From an uncultured Lachnospiraceae bacterium (GTDB taxonomy: Bacteria > Bacillota > Clostridia > Lachnospirales > Lachnospiraceae), in assembly GCA_902785055.1 (NCBI GenBank), contig CACZXG010000010.1, positions 26,790 through 90,789 of the forward strand: a DNA stretch of 64,000 nucleotides, read 5' to 3'. Each line of letters starts with the position of its first letter. The first letter of the stretch is position 1. The notes below the pieces were generated by a model. That model had not been told where the DNA came from. It ran no database searches and saw only the letters and a list, made by a program, of their open reading frames with translations. Shown here one piece after another: positions 52,420-60,897 of this stretch. A program made the translations under genes and the position numbers.

Positions 52420-53607
52420 ATGAAAAAGAACAGCAATGAGCCGTGGCCGGCAGTGCGGGCCAAAATATTCAGGATGGTTTCAGTCGGCGTGATCGACGAA
52501 CCGGTCAACCAGGCCTATGACGCGATCAGCATCATTGCGCTGCTGGCAAACCTTCTGGTCAGCGTGATGGGCACCTTCGACAATCTCCAGGCAGCATACG
52601 GGAGTATATTTATTTTGGTGGAGCAGGTGACGGTGTTCCTGTTCGGCGTCGACTACGTGCTGCGCGTGATCACAGCGCCGGAACTGTACCCGGAGGAGAC
52701 GCCCGTCGGAGCCAGGGCAAAATATTGCCTGTCCTTGTCCGGTATCATAGACCTGCTCTCTTTTTTGCCTTACTACCTGCCGGTATTCTTCCCGGCCGGC
52801 GTCGCGGCCTTCAGGATGTTCCGCGTGGTCAGGATCCTGAGGCTGTTCCGGATCAATGCGTATTATGATTCTCTCAATGTGATCACGGAAGTCCTAAAAA
52901 GCAAGAAGCAGCAGCTTCTCTCCTCGGTATTCATCATCGCGACTCTGATGCTCGGCTCGAGTCTGTGCATGTACAGCCTGGAGCACGAAGCGCAGCCGGA
53001 GGTATTCTCCAATGCCTTCTCGGGCATCTGGTGGGCCGCCTCGACACTTCTGACAGTAGGCTACGGAGACATCTATCCGATCACGCCGCTGGGCAAACTC
53101 TTCGGCATATGCATCACCTTCCTCGGCGTTGGAATGGTGGCGATCCCTACCGGTATCATCAGCGCCGGATTTGTCGAACAATATACACAGTTCGCGCTGC
53201 TGGGGGACAACAGAAGAGACGAGACCCTGAGATTCATCAGCATCGAACTGACTCCCGGTGACTCCTGGACCAATCAAGCCATCCGTGAATTGAAGCTCCC
53301 GGCAGGCCTTCTCATCGCGATCGTCAGAAGGGGAAAGGATTCCATCGTGCCCAACGGAGATCTGGTGCTCGAAGCCGGAGACATAGTCGTTCTCGGCGCG
53401 GAACCGCTTCCTGGCACGGATAACATGGAACTGAGGGAAATGACCATCTCTTCCAAACACAAGTGGAAAGACCAGGCGATCCGCGATCTTGATATCTCCC
53501 GGCAGACCTTTATCATCATGGTGAAGCGGGGCGACAGGAAAATCGTTCCCCGCGGCTCGACGGTCCTGCAGGAGGGCGACAGCGTTTACATGTATAAGAA
53601 AGCGTGA
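52420..53607 (+). CDS. Voltage-gated-type potassium channel with two TrkA-C domains
   Basis: A 395-residue channel. Six membrane helices span residues 30-250; the S4 segment AFRMFRVVRILRLFRI has regularly spaced arginines and the pore has STLLTVGYGDIYP with the TVGYGD filter. The cytosolic part has two RCK_C/TrkA-C-like repeats: FISIELTPGDSWTNQAIRELKLPAG and ISSKHKWKDQAIRDLDISRQ, without an RCK_N Rossmann domain. TrkA-C domains often bind cyclic di-AMP or similar ligands. ATG 52420 is the first good start; a TTG at 52396 has no support. The ribosome site is weak. Confidence 0.85.
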   Translation: MKKNSNEPWPAVRAKIFRMVSVGVIDEPVNQAYDAISIIALLANLLVSVMGTFDNLQAAYGSIFILVEQVTVFLFGVDYVLRVITAPELYPEETPVGARAKYCLSLSGIIDLLSFLPYYLPVFFPAGVAAFRMFRVVRILRLFRINAYYDSLNVITEVLKSKKQQLLSSVFIIATLMLGSSLCMYSLEHEAQPEVFSNAFSGIWWAASTLLTVGYGDIYPITPLGKLFGICITFLGVGMVAIPTGIISAGFVEQYTQFALLGDNRRDETLRFISIELTPGDSWTNQAIRELKLPAGLLIAIVRRGKDSIVPNGDLVLEAGDIVVLGAEPLPGTDNMELREMTISSKHKWKDQAIRDLDISRQTFIIMVKRGDRKIVPRGSTVLQEGDSVYMYKKA

Positions 53608-53646
53608 CGCGCAGGAACGCATCAATATTGTTTCAGACACAAATAA

Positions 53647-53681
53647 ATGCAGGCGGGTGACCGCCTGCATTATCTTTTTTT
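53647..53681. terminator. Bidirectional intrinsic terminator
   Basis: ATGCAGGCGG and CCGCCTGCAT around GTGA, then TTATCTTTTTTT. Between the convergent channel and pepT genes. Confidence 0.85.
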
Positions 53682-53705
53682 CGGAACGGGCCTCAGGGAT
53701 CAGCC

Positions 53706-54941
53706 TCACACCGCCGCGATCAGGATCAGCAGCTCAGCGCTCTTTTCCATCTCCTGAACGGATGCGTATTCGAAGCGCCCGTGGAAGTTGTATCCGCCGT
53801 TGCACAGGTTGGGGCAGGGAACGCCCATGTAGGTGAGCCTTGCGCCGTCAGTGCCGCCGCGGATGGGGCGGGTGATGGGCTCGATGCCGAGCTTTCGCAT
53901 GGCCTCCTCCGCGCGGGTGATCAGGTGCATGTGATCCTTGAGCGGAATAGCCATGTTGTAATACTGGTCGCGCAGTGTGATCTTGAGAATATCTCTGCCG
54001 ACAAAAGACTTGTACTTGGCATTGATGAACTTGGCCGCGTCAGTCATGAACTCTTTCCTGGCCTGGAACTTGTCATAGTCATGGTCGCGTATGATGTATT
54101 TGAGGACAGCGTGGTCCACGCGCCCTTCCATGCTGTCGAGATGATAAAAGCCTTCGTACCCTTCCGTATGCTCCGGCCGTTCGGAAGCCGGGAGCATCGC
54201 GTTAAATTCCATACCGACCAAAACAGCGTTGAGCATCGCGTTTTTGGCATCTCCGGTGTGTATACTCCTGCCCGTGATCTCCACACGCGCTGAGGCAGCG
54301 TTGAAACACTCATATTCGATCTCGCCGAGTTTGCTGCCGTCGACTGTATATGCTTCCCGCGCGCCGAAGAGCTCCGTATTAAAGTGGTCGACGCCGGCGC
54401 CGATCTCTTCGTCCGGCGTGAAGGCGACGCAGATGGTCCTGTGAGGGAGTTCCGGGTGTGAGGTGTAGTAGGCGAGCAGGTTCATGATCTCCGCGACACC
54501 TGCTTTGTCATCGGCGCCGAGCAGGGTCTTGCCATTTGTGACGATCAGATCTTCACCGATGTGGTTCTGCAGCTCCGGGAAAGCTTCGTGGCGCATCACG
54601 ATGGACTCACTGCCTGCGTGGCCTTTGAAGAGCAGGATGCTGTGACCCTGGTAATTCTCCTCGATTCGGGGATGGACGTTTGCGCCGCTTGCCGCCGGTG
54701 AAGTGTCCATGTGCGCGATAAAGCCGATTGCGGGCTCTTCGCCGGGGAGTTTGGCGTAGACATAGCAGTTTTTGCGGTCATAGTGCGCCTCGACGCCCAT
54801 CTCACTCAGCTCTCTGTAAAGAAGTTTTGCCAGGTCATGCTGCCTGGCGGTGGAGGGCTGGGTGCCGGTGTCTTCGGCTGACTGCGTGTCTATTTTGACA
54901 TATCTGAAAAATCTGTCGATCAGATCATGATTCTTGATCAT
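53706..54941 (-). CDS. pepT: Peptidase T (aminotripeptidase)
   Basis: A 411-residue M20B dinuclear zinc peptidase that removes the N-terminal residue from tripeptides. Metal ligands and catalytic residues lie in GFIAHMDTSPAASG, TLLGADDKAGVAEI, AFTPDEEIGAG and YNFHGRFEYAS. IRGGTDGARLTYMGVPCPN is the family's Arg/Asp segment. Length is standard. Monocistronic, cytosolic. Confidence 0.95.
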   Translation of the reverse strand: MIKNHDLIDRFFRYVKIDTQSAEDTGTQPSTARQHDLAKLLYRELSEMGVEAHYDRKNCYVYAKLPGEEPAIGFIAHMDTSPAASGANVHPRIEENYQGHSILLFKGHAGSESIVMRHEAFPELQNHIGEDLIVTNGKTLLGADDKAGVAEIMNLLAYYTSHPELPHRTICVAFTPDEEIGAGVDHFNTELFGAREAYTVDGSKLGEIEYECFNAASARVEITGRSIHTGDAKNAMLNAVLVGMEFNAMLPASERPEHTEGYEGFYHLDSMEGRVDHAVLKYIIRDHDYDKFQARKEFMTDAAKFINAKYKSFVGRDILKITLRDQYYNMAIPLKDHMHLITRAEEAMRKLGIEPITRPIRGGTDGARLTYMGVPCPNLCNGGYNFHGRFEYASVQEMEKSAELLILIAAV

Positions 54942-55050
54942 TTCGGTGCCTCCTGCGGATAATTGTATTTCTTTGTGCTTCTATGATAGCACTCGGGCGC
55001 CGGTCAGTGTTATACTAGATGTCACTATTGTAAAAGAAAGAGGAAAACCT

Positions 55051-55653
55051 ATGACATATAACTTTTTTGCCACGCTGTCGAGAATGAAATACATCGAACG
55101 CTGGGCGCTGATGAGAAATGCGCGCGAGGAGACGCTGAGCGAGCACACGCTGGACGTCGCGATGATCGCACATGCGCTGTGCGTGATCGGCAATAAACGG
55201 TTCGGGAAATCGCTCAACGCGGACCGCGCGGCACTGATCGGGCTTTACCACGACGCGTCGGAGATCATCACCGGCGACATGCCTACGCCGGTCAAGTATT
55301 ACAACGACGACCTGCGGGACGCCTACAAAGAAGTGGAGCGGGCGGCGGAGCAGAGGCTTTTAAAGCAGCTGCCGGAAGACCTGCAGGATGTCTACGGCGA
55401 GATCTTCGAGGGGGATTCTTCCGAAGAAGACAGCTATATGCGCCGGCTCGTGAAGGCGGCGGACAAGCTCTCCGCGCTGATCAAGTGCATGGAGGAAACG
55501 GGAGCCGGAAACGGCGAGTTCCGGACTGCGCAGGCATCTACTCTCAGGGCAGTGGAGAAGCTGGCCTGGGAAATGCCGGAAGTGAAGGTTTATCTGGAGG
55601 AGTTCCTTCCTCCCTATGGCAGCACATTGGATGAACTTCTCGGGAGAGGATAG
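55051..55653 (+). CDS. yfbR: HD-domain 5'-nucleotidase (YfbR-like)
   Basis: A 200-residue deoxynucleoside monophosphatase. Metal ligands: LSEHTLDVAMIAHAL and LYHDASEIITGDMPTPVKY (HD pair with the following E), and VKAADKLSALIKC with the last Asp. It hydrolyses dNMPs, tuning nucleotide pools. ATG 55051 follows an AGAGG site; an upstream in-frame start at 54934 lies outside the family pattern. The phosphoesterase gene follows by 36 bp, probably in the same transcript. Confidence 0.9.
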   Translation: MTYNFFATLSRMKYIERWALMRNAREETLSEHTLDVAMIAHALCVIGNKRFGKSLNADRAALIGLYHDASEIITGDMPTPVKYYNDDLRDAYKEVERAAEQRLLKQLPEDLQDVYGEIFEGDSSEEDSYMRRLVKAADKLSALIKCMEETGAGNGEFRTAQASTLRAVEKLAWEMPEVKVYLEEFLPPYGSTLDELLGRG

Positions 55654-55689
55654 TACCCGCGCCGGGAAGCGGCGGAATGGAGAGTATTT

Positions 55690-56193
55690 ATGAAAGTATT
55701 GGTAGTCAGCGATTCCCACGGAAGACATGATCTTCTCCGCAAAGCCATCGGGCAGGAGGCCCCCATCGACATGCTGATCCATGCGGGCGACGTCGAGGGC
55801 GACCTCGACAAAATATTGGGACCGGGGCGCGAATACATCGTGCACGCAGTGGCCGGCAACATGGACTGGGGAACGCCGGAAGACAGCAGTATTACATTTG
55901 ACATGGGGGGACACAAGGTATTCCTGACCCATGGGCACCACTATGGCGTTTCCTACACACTGGCCAATCTGCGGGAAGCCGCGGAGAACTGCGGGGCGGA
56001 TGTGGCGATCTACGGCCACACCCATATGCCGGCGCTGGATGAGCAGAATGACATTCTGCTGCTCAATCCGGGCAGTGTGTCCAAACCCAGGCAGTCGGGA
56101 CTGAAGAAGACTTACGCGGTGATCACGATCAATGATAAGACCGGGAAGATGTCGGTGAAATTCAAGAGTCTGCCTATGATTGGCTGGATCTGA
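55690..56193 (+). CDS. YfcE/MJ0936 family metallophosphoesterase
   Basis: A 167-residue calcineurin-like phosphoesterase. All five metal motifs are seen: SDSHGRHD, HAGDVEGD, GNMDW, FLTHGHHYGV and YGHTHMPAL. Small members of this family cleave phosphodiesters such as bis-pNPP in vitro; the cellular substrate is uncertain. It lies directly downstream of yfbR. Confidence 0.9.
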   Translation: MKVLVVSDSHGRHDLLRKAIGQEAPIDMLIHAGDVEGDLDKILGPGREYIVHAVAGNMDWGTPEDSSITFDMGGHKVFLTHGHHYGVSYTLANLREAAENCGADVAIYGHTHMPALDEQNDILLLNPGSVSKPRQSGLKKTYAVITINDKTGKMSVKFKSLPMIGWI

Positions 56194-56210
56194 AGACGGA
56201 GCATTATAAA

Positions 56211-56235
56211 AAACGGCGGTGAGCCGTTTTTTTGT
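56211..56235 (+). terminator. Intrinsic terminator
   Basis: AAACGGC and GCCGTTT around GGTGA, with TTTT following. The left repeat array starts here. Confidence 0.8.
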
Positions 56236-56640
56236 GGGATAATCCGGTCGCGCGCAGTGTTTGTCATGGGGATTTGTTGATTCCAGGTGCGGTTGGGTAC
56301 AGAGGGGCGAGGTCGCGGATTTGTTCCACCTGGATTTTGTTGATTTTGGGCGCGGTTGGGCACAGAGGGGCATTTTTAGAAATTGTTCTCCAGGGCTTTT
56401 GCTGATTTTGAACGTAGTTGGGCACAGAAGAGCATTTACAAGAAATAATTCTCTTTCCGCGAGGAAATTCTTGGAGAAGAAATCAAGAAAAACCTTGCAG
56501 TGCCCAACAGCCTTCAACTCATCGAAAAACCAAGGGGAAGAAATCAAAAAGAACCCTTACAGTGCCCAACAGCCGTCAAACCATCGAAAAACCGAGGGGA
56601 AGAAATTAAGAATGCCCAGAACAGTGCCCAGCGGGGGAAT
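56229..56640. repeat. 62-bp-period array with GTTGGGCAC/GTGCCCAAC cores, left copy (array B-left)
   Basis: GTTGGGCAC lies at 56355 and 56417, with a GTTGGGTAC variant at 56292 and a degenerate unit near 56229; steps are 62-63 bp. After an 83-bp centre the motif is inverted: GTGCCCAAC at 56500 and 56562, and a GTGCCCAGC variant at 56614. The centre is a rough palindrome (ATAATTCTCTTTCCGCGAGG region, 56446-56480). From about 56347 the block is nearly identical to the right copy at 57811 on. No gene is seen in 56194-56673. Confidence 0.9.
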
Positions 56641-56673
56641 AAGGATTCATGACGCTTCGCCCCGAAACGCCGT

Positions 56674-57510
56674 TCAATATAAAGGGACAGTTTCACAGGA
56701 GAAAAATTCTCTGAGTTTATCTTGAGCAATTGTAATATCAAAAGGGCGGCCTTCGCTCTCGTAAGTCAGGATTAAATTGTAATCGGGAATAAGACCATTG
56801 TTGATGTAAATTCGCATTTTTTGAATGAAGTCTGAGCGATATTCCGGCATATGGAGAGCTCCGACATGTTCCCAATAATAGGTTTTTCCGGTGACAGGAT
56901 GACGAATCGTGAAATCAGGATAATAGATATGCCCGCCAATTTCCAACTTGCATTCATAACGATAAGGAATGTGCTGTGCAGAAAGAAGCATTACGATGAA
57001 TGCTTCAGATTTAGAACGGACCATTGTCCCGTCAACGGTCGGAACGTTTTTGTGTTCAGGATGGTAAGGATTAGTTTCGTACTCTTCATGAGCCCATCTT
57101 TTCAATTCTTCAGACAAATCATCTGAGGTCGGCAACTCTTCGTCTTCCAGAAGATTAAAAAGCAGTGGCACATTAAGAAGGTCTTTAAGAGCTGAATTCT
57201 GGCTGTATTTTGCCAAAAAAGAATCCATTGCACTAAGCTGGTTTTTAATATCCTTAAGGCGTTTACTGTGGAGCCTTTTTCGAGCAAGCTGCTTCGCGAA
57301 ATTTCGATTCTTACGGGAAATATAAATTTTCTTATTGAGGCCATCCTTATCAGTAACGGAGACATAGTACTTGTAGTAAGTCCTCCCTTTGGAAGTGTTT
57401 TTACTGTAGATGAGCGTGCCAACTGGTGCTTCGCGAAGAAGCTTTTCCAGCTTGCGCTTCTCCTGGATCAAGGATTCACGAGTGTCTTCTATGATGTTTT
57501 TCAGTGTCAT
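56674..57510 (-). CDS. Array-enclosed PD-(D/E)XK-like nuclease, paralogue B
   Basis: A 278-residue protein of unknown function, paralogous to the product of 5527-6345. Residues 1-110 are helical and basic with GTLIYSKNTSKGRTYYKYY. The C-terminal part has RSKSE at 165-169, IPYRYE, YYPDFT (Asp199), YYWEHVG (Glu214), KMRIYINNGL and LILTYESEGRPFD. The motif order agrees with a DUF559/Vsr-like endonuclease. AGGAAAGGAG precedes the start. Both flanks carry copies of the same 62-bp-period array, so gene and repeats look like one unit. Nuclease activity and target are inferred. Confidence 0.72.
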   Translation of the reverse strand: MTLKNIIEDTRESLIQEKRKLEKLLREAPVGTLIYSKNTSKGRTYYKYYVSVTDKDGLNKKIYISRKNRNFAKQLARKRLHSKRLKDIKNQLSAMDSFLAKYSQNSALKDLLNVPLLFNLLEDEELPTSDDLSEELKRWAHEEYETNPYHPEHKNVPTVDGTMVRSKSEAFIVMLLSAQHIPYRYECKLEIGGHIYYPDFTIRHPVTGKTYYWEHVGALHMPEYRSDFIQKMRIYINNGLIPDYNLILTYESEGRPFDITIAQDKLREFFSCETVPLY

Positions 57511-57689
57511 GGGGCTCCTTTCCTCCGAATGGAGATAGAAATGAAATGTGAAAGTGTAAATTGGTTTGTTCCGACTGTCGCCTGATGATTACGGCGAGAT
57601 CCATCGGAAGAACGATTATTCCTAGATTATATGGCGAATGGAGATGGGAGGCAAGAAGGAAGAGTTGGAATTTGTGCGGCTGGTTTTTA

Positions 57690-58100
57690 GGCGTGGTTGG
57701 GCACTAGGTTGATTTGTTGGAAATTGTGCTCCTGGGATTTGGTGATTTTGGGCGTGGTTGGGTACCAGGTTGGTTTTGGGGGAAATGTTCCCCCAGGATT
57801 TTAGTGATTATGGGCGCGGTTGGGCACAGAGGGGCATTATTAGAAATTGTTCTCCAAGGTTTTTGCTGATTTTGAACGTAGTTGGGCACAGAAGAACATT
57901 TACAAGAAAGAATTCTCTTTCCGCGAGGAATTTCTTGGAGAAGAAATCAAGAAAAAACCTTGTAGTGCCCAACAGCCTTAAAATTAGTGAAAAACCGAGG
58001 GGAAGAAATCAAGAAAAACCCTTGCAGTGCCCAACAGTCTTTAAATCATCGAAAAACCGAGGGGAAGAGATTTAGAATAACCATCACAGTGCCCAACGGG
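57690..58100. repeat. 62-bp-period array with GTTGGGCAC/GTGCCCAAC cores, right copy (array B-right)
   Basis: GTTGGGCAC at 57696, 57819 and 57881, with GTTGGGTAC at 57757 (steps 61, 62, 62). After an 84-bp centre the motif inverts: GTGCCCAAC at 57965, 58027 and 58089 (steps 62). The part from about 57811 to 57980 matches the left copy at 56347-56512 almost base for base. The last core ends 11 bp before the YgiQ stop codon. The remaining gap 57511-57689 shows no gene. Confidence 0.9.
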
Positions 58101-58108
58101 GCACAGAG

Positions 58109-60091
58109 TCAATGCTTCTTCGGCCCGGAGCGTCGCCCGGAACTCCCGGATTTGCCAGAATTGCCGCGCGGCTTACGTGAATCATGCGCAGTCTGAGAAC
58201 CGCGTGATTTCTGTGACTTCCGCGAATCAGAAATTCCCCGCGGCGAAAGCGAATCGGTTGCTCTCCGCGGTTCCCTGGGCGGGATCAGGAACTTATCGCC
58301 GAAGCCGATGAGGTCGCCGCGGCCTTCGCGGAGGAGAGCTTCTTTGACGAGAGTGTAGTTTTTCGGGTCACGGTACTGGATCAGCGCCCGCTGCATCGCC
58401 TTTTCGTGCGGGTCGCGCGGTACATACACTTTCTGCATCGTGGAAGGGTCGCCGCCGCGCATTGTTGTCGGGTCAAGACCGGTGTAGTACATGCAGGTGG
58501 AGATCGTGCCCGGCGTCGGGTAGAAGTCCTGCACCTGCTCCGGCATGTAACCGAGGTCACGGATGTACTCCGCCAGCGCGATCGCGTCCTTCATGGTGCT
58601 GCCCGGGTGGGAACTCATCAGGTAGGGCACGATATACTGATCTTTGCCGAGCTTTTCATTCATTTTCTCGAATTCGCGGCAGAAAGCGTTGTATACGTTC
58701 ACCGAAGGCTTGCCCATTTTGGAGAGCACATTGTCCGAGATGTGTTCAGGTGCCACTCGGAGCTGCCCGCTGACATGATACTCGCAAAGTTCCCGCAGGA
58801 AGGTCCGGTCCTTGTCTGCCAAAAGATAGTCGAATCGGAAGCCTGACCTGACGAACACTTTTTTGACGCCCGGAAGGGCGCGGAGCTTTCTAAGGAGCGA
58901 TAGGTAGTCGCTGTGGTCGACTTTGAGGTTGGGGCAGGGCTGTGGGTAGAGGCAGCGGCGGTTTTTGCAGGCCCCTTTTGTGAGCTGCTTGTCACAGGCG
59001 GGGCGCCTGAATTCCGCGGTGGGACCGCCGACGTCGTGGATATAGCCCTTGAAATCAGGATCCTTCAGGCAGGTCTTAGCCTCCTCGAGGATAGACTTAT
59101 GGCTGCGGGCCTGAACGATGCGGCCCTCATGGAAGGTGAGAGCACAGAAATTGCAGTCGCCAAAACAGCCCCTGTTCGAAGTGAGGCTGAATTTGATCTC
59201 GCTGAGCGCAGGGATGCCCCCATCTTTCTCATAGGAGGGGTGATAGGCGCGCATAAAGGGCAGCGCGTAGACGTCGTCCATCTCCTGAGTAGTCAGAGGC
59301 TTCGCGGGCGGGTTCTGCACGACGAAGAGTTTGCCGTCGTAGGCCTCGTAGATACGTTTGGCCTGGAAGGGATCCGTGTTCTCATGCTGGATCGCGAAAC
59401 TGCAGGCGTACTGTCTCTTGTCGCTGCGGACCTGCTCGAAGTCGGGGAGCCTGATGGCGTCGTAGATGTTCTCCTCGTCGCGGGTCTTGTAGACAGTTCC
59501 GTCGATATAGGTGATATCGCGAATGTCGAGGCCGGAGGCGAGAGCGTCGGCGATCTCAGGAATGCTGTGCTCGCCCATGCCGTAGGAGATGAGGTCGGCG
59601 CCGGAATCGAGAAGGATCGAGCGGCGGACCTTGTCAGACCAGTAGTCATAGTGGCTCAGTCTCCGGAGAGAGGCCTCAATGCCGCCGATGATAATTGGCG
59701 TGCGCTTATAGGTCTGCCGGATCAGGTTGCAGTAGACAATGACCGCGTAATCGGGCCGTTTGCCGATAACGCCGCCGGGGGAATAGGTGTCCTGGTGGCG
59801 TCTCTTTTTTGCCACTGTATAATGGTTGACCATGGAGTCCATATTGCCGGAGGAGACAAGAAAGCCAAGGCGAGGCTCTCCATAAATCTGTACGCTCTTC
59901 GGGTCGCGCCAGTCGGGCTGGCAGATCAGGGCAACGCTGTAGCCGCGCGACTGCAAAAGGCGGCAGATGATCGCGGTGCCGAAGCTCGAGTGGTCTACGT
60001 AGGCGTCGCCGCTGACATAGACAAAGTCGGGCCGGTCAATGCCGTCCGCTATGAGGTCTTGTTTGCTGATGGGTAGAAAGCCGTTGGGCAT
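58109..60091 (-). CDS. YgiQ family radical SAM protein
   Basis: A 660-residue B12-fold-less radical SAM protein of the YgiQ type. The cluster motif is SLTSNRGCFGDCNFCALTFHEGR (CxxxCxxC). DFVYVSGDAYVDHSSFGTAIICRLL, the N-terminal signature, GGIEASLRRLSHYDYWSD, and PGVKKVFVRSGFRFDYLL are also conserved. Function is unsettled. The last 50 residues form an odd Ser/Arg/Lys/Gly-rich tail (RKSQKSRGSQTAHDSRK region), probably disordered. ATG 60091 has an AAGGAG site; a longer in-frame start is less likely. Its 3' end abuts array B-right. Confidence 0.9.
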   Translation of the reverse strand: MPNGFLPISKQDLIADGIDRPDFVYVSGDAYVDHSSFGTAIICRLLQSRGYSVALICQPDWRDPKSVQIYGEPRLGFLVSSGNMDSMVNHYTVAKKRRHQDTYSPGGVIGKRPDYAVIVYCNLIRQTYKRTPIIIGGIEASLRRLSHYDYWSDKVRRSILLDSGADLISYGMGEHSIPEIADALASGLDIRDITYIDGTVYKTRDEENIYDAIRLPDFEQVRSDKRQYACSFAIQHENTDPFQAKRIYEAYDGKLFVVQNPPAKPLTTQEMDDVYALPFMRAYHPSYEKDGGIPALSEIKFSLTSNRGCFGDCNFCALTFHEGRIVQARSHKSILEEAKTCLKDPDFKGYIHDVGGPTAEFRRPACDKQLTKGACKNRRCLYPQPCPNLKVDHSDYLSLLRKLRALPGVKKVFVRSGFRFDYLLADKDRTFLRELCEYHVSGQLRVAPEHISDNVLSKMGKPSVNVYNAFCREFEKMNEKLGKDQYIVPYLMSSHPGSTMKDAIALAEYIRDLGYMPEQVQDFYPTPGTISTCMYYTGLDPTTMRGGDPSTMQKVYVPRDPHEKAMQRALIQYRDPKNYTLVKEALLREGRGDLIGFGDKFLIPPREPRRATDSLSPRGISDSRKSQKSRGSQTAHDSRKPRGNSGKSGSSGRRSGPKKH

Positions 60092-60192
60092 GGCGGGCTC
60101 CTTGTAATGGTTTGATCTGCATGCTGCTTTGGTTATTATATCATGATTTTGCATGCCGAATGGGACAGTATTTGGAGGGTGAGACGAGAAAA

Positions 60193-60245
60193 ATCCGTAA
60201 TTGACGATATGGCGACTGAATGCTACAATATCCGTAATTCACGAT
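60193..60245 (+). promoter_or_regulatory. Promoter with paired 16-bp operators of the HTH-DUF4160 gene
   Basis: TTGACG at 60201-60206 and TACAAT at 60224-60229 with a 17-bp spacer. ATCCGTAATTGACGAT at 60193-60208 and ATCCGTAATTCACGAT at 60230-60245 differ at one base. The first covers the -35 box and the second begins right after the -10 box. This is the expected layout for repression by the HTH protein encoded 23 bp downstream. Confidence 0.6.
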
Positions 60246-60267
60246 GCTGAAAAAAGAGGTGAGTGTA

Positions 60268-60897
60268 ATGACAGTAGGACAACGGATTTTTTATCTTTTG
60301 GAAGAAAAGAAAATGACGCAAGTGGAGTTTTCCAAACGAACTGGAATAGCAACGACTACAATCAGCGATTGGAGAAAGAAGAACACGAATCCGGGATCAG
60401 AGAAGATCATGCAGATCTGTGCGGCACTCGAAGTGACCCCGGAGTATTTACTTTCCGGTGTTTGCGAGGACAGCGACAGAGGTAAGTCTGTAGACTATAT
60501 GGTAATTCCTCAAGGAACAGAGGAGAGGGAACTGTTGGAACTGTTTAACGAAATGCAGTGGCTTGAGCGAACCCGCTTGTTGGAATATGCGAAGAAACTC
60601 TCAGAAAAGAAGAACAGTACTTACGATAGCCAGGGGAAGAAAGCAATGAAAAAGATTGCGGAATTCTGTGACGTTGAGATCTATATGGATGAAGAATTCT
60701 CAGGCAGTCCTGCTGTTGATGTCAACTATCTGGACGATGATGTACAGGGCAGTATCGATCTGGAACAGGGGTTAATAAAAGGCGATTTCTCCAAATATGT
60801 GCTTCCCGTGATCGAAGCGTGGTTAATGGAACACAGGGAAATGCTTATGGAGATGTGGAAATCGAAGAAGATTGGCCTTATTCCGGCATGGGAGTAA
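60268..60897 (+). CDS. XRE helix-turn-helix fused to a DUF4160-like domain
   Basis: A 209-residue protein. Residues 1-65 form an XRE HTH (MTQVEFSKRTGIATTTISDWRKKNTNPGSEKIMQICAALEVTPEYLL). A helical linker (ELLELFNEMQWLERTRLLEYAKKL) follows. Residues 125-209 resemble DUF4160: KIAEFCDVEIYMDEEFSGSPAVDVNYL, then SIDLEQGLIKGDFSKYVLPVIEAWLMEHREMLMEMW. DUF4160 proteins often sit in toxin-antitoxin-like pairs. ATG 60268 has a GAGGTGAG site. It overlaps the next gene by one base (TAATG) and likely represses its own promoter. Confidence 0.7.
   Translation: MTVGQRIFYLLEEKKMTQVEFSKRTGIATTTISDWRKKNTNPGSEKIMQICAALEVTPEYLLSGVCEDSDRGKSVDYMVIPQGTEERELLELFNEMQWLERTRLLEYAKKLSEKKNSTYDSQGKKAMKKIAEFCDVEIYMDEEFSGSPAVDVNYLDDDVQGSIDLEQGLIKGDFSKYVLPVIEAWLMEHREMLMEMWKSKKIGLIPAWE

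Noticed and set aside
56261-56725. 154-codon plus-strand frame across array B-left
   Set aside because: It reads through the repeats and into the antisense of nuclease gene B. The periodic motif explains the open frame better than a gene does.
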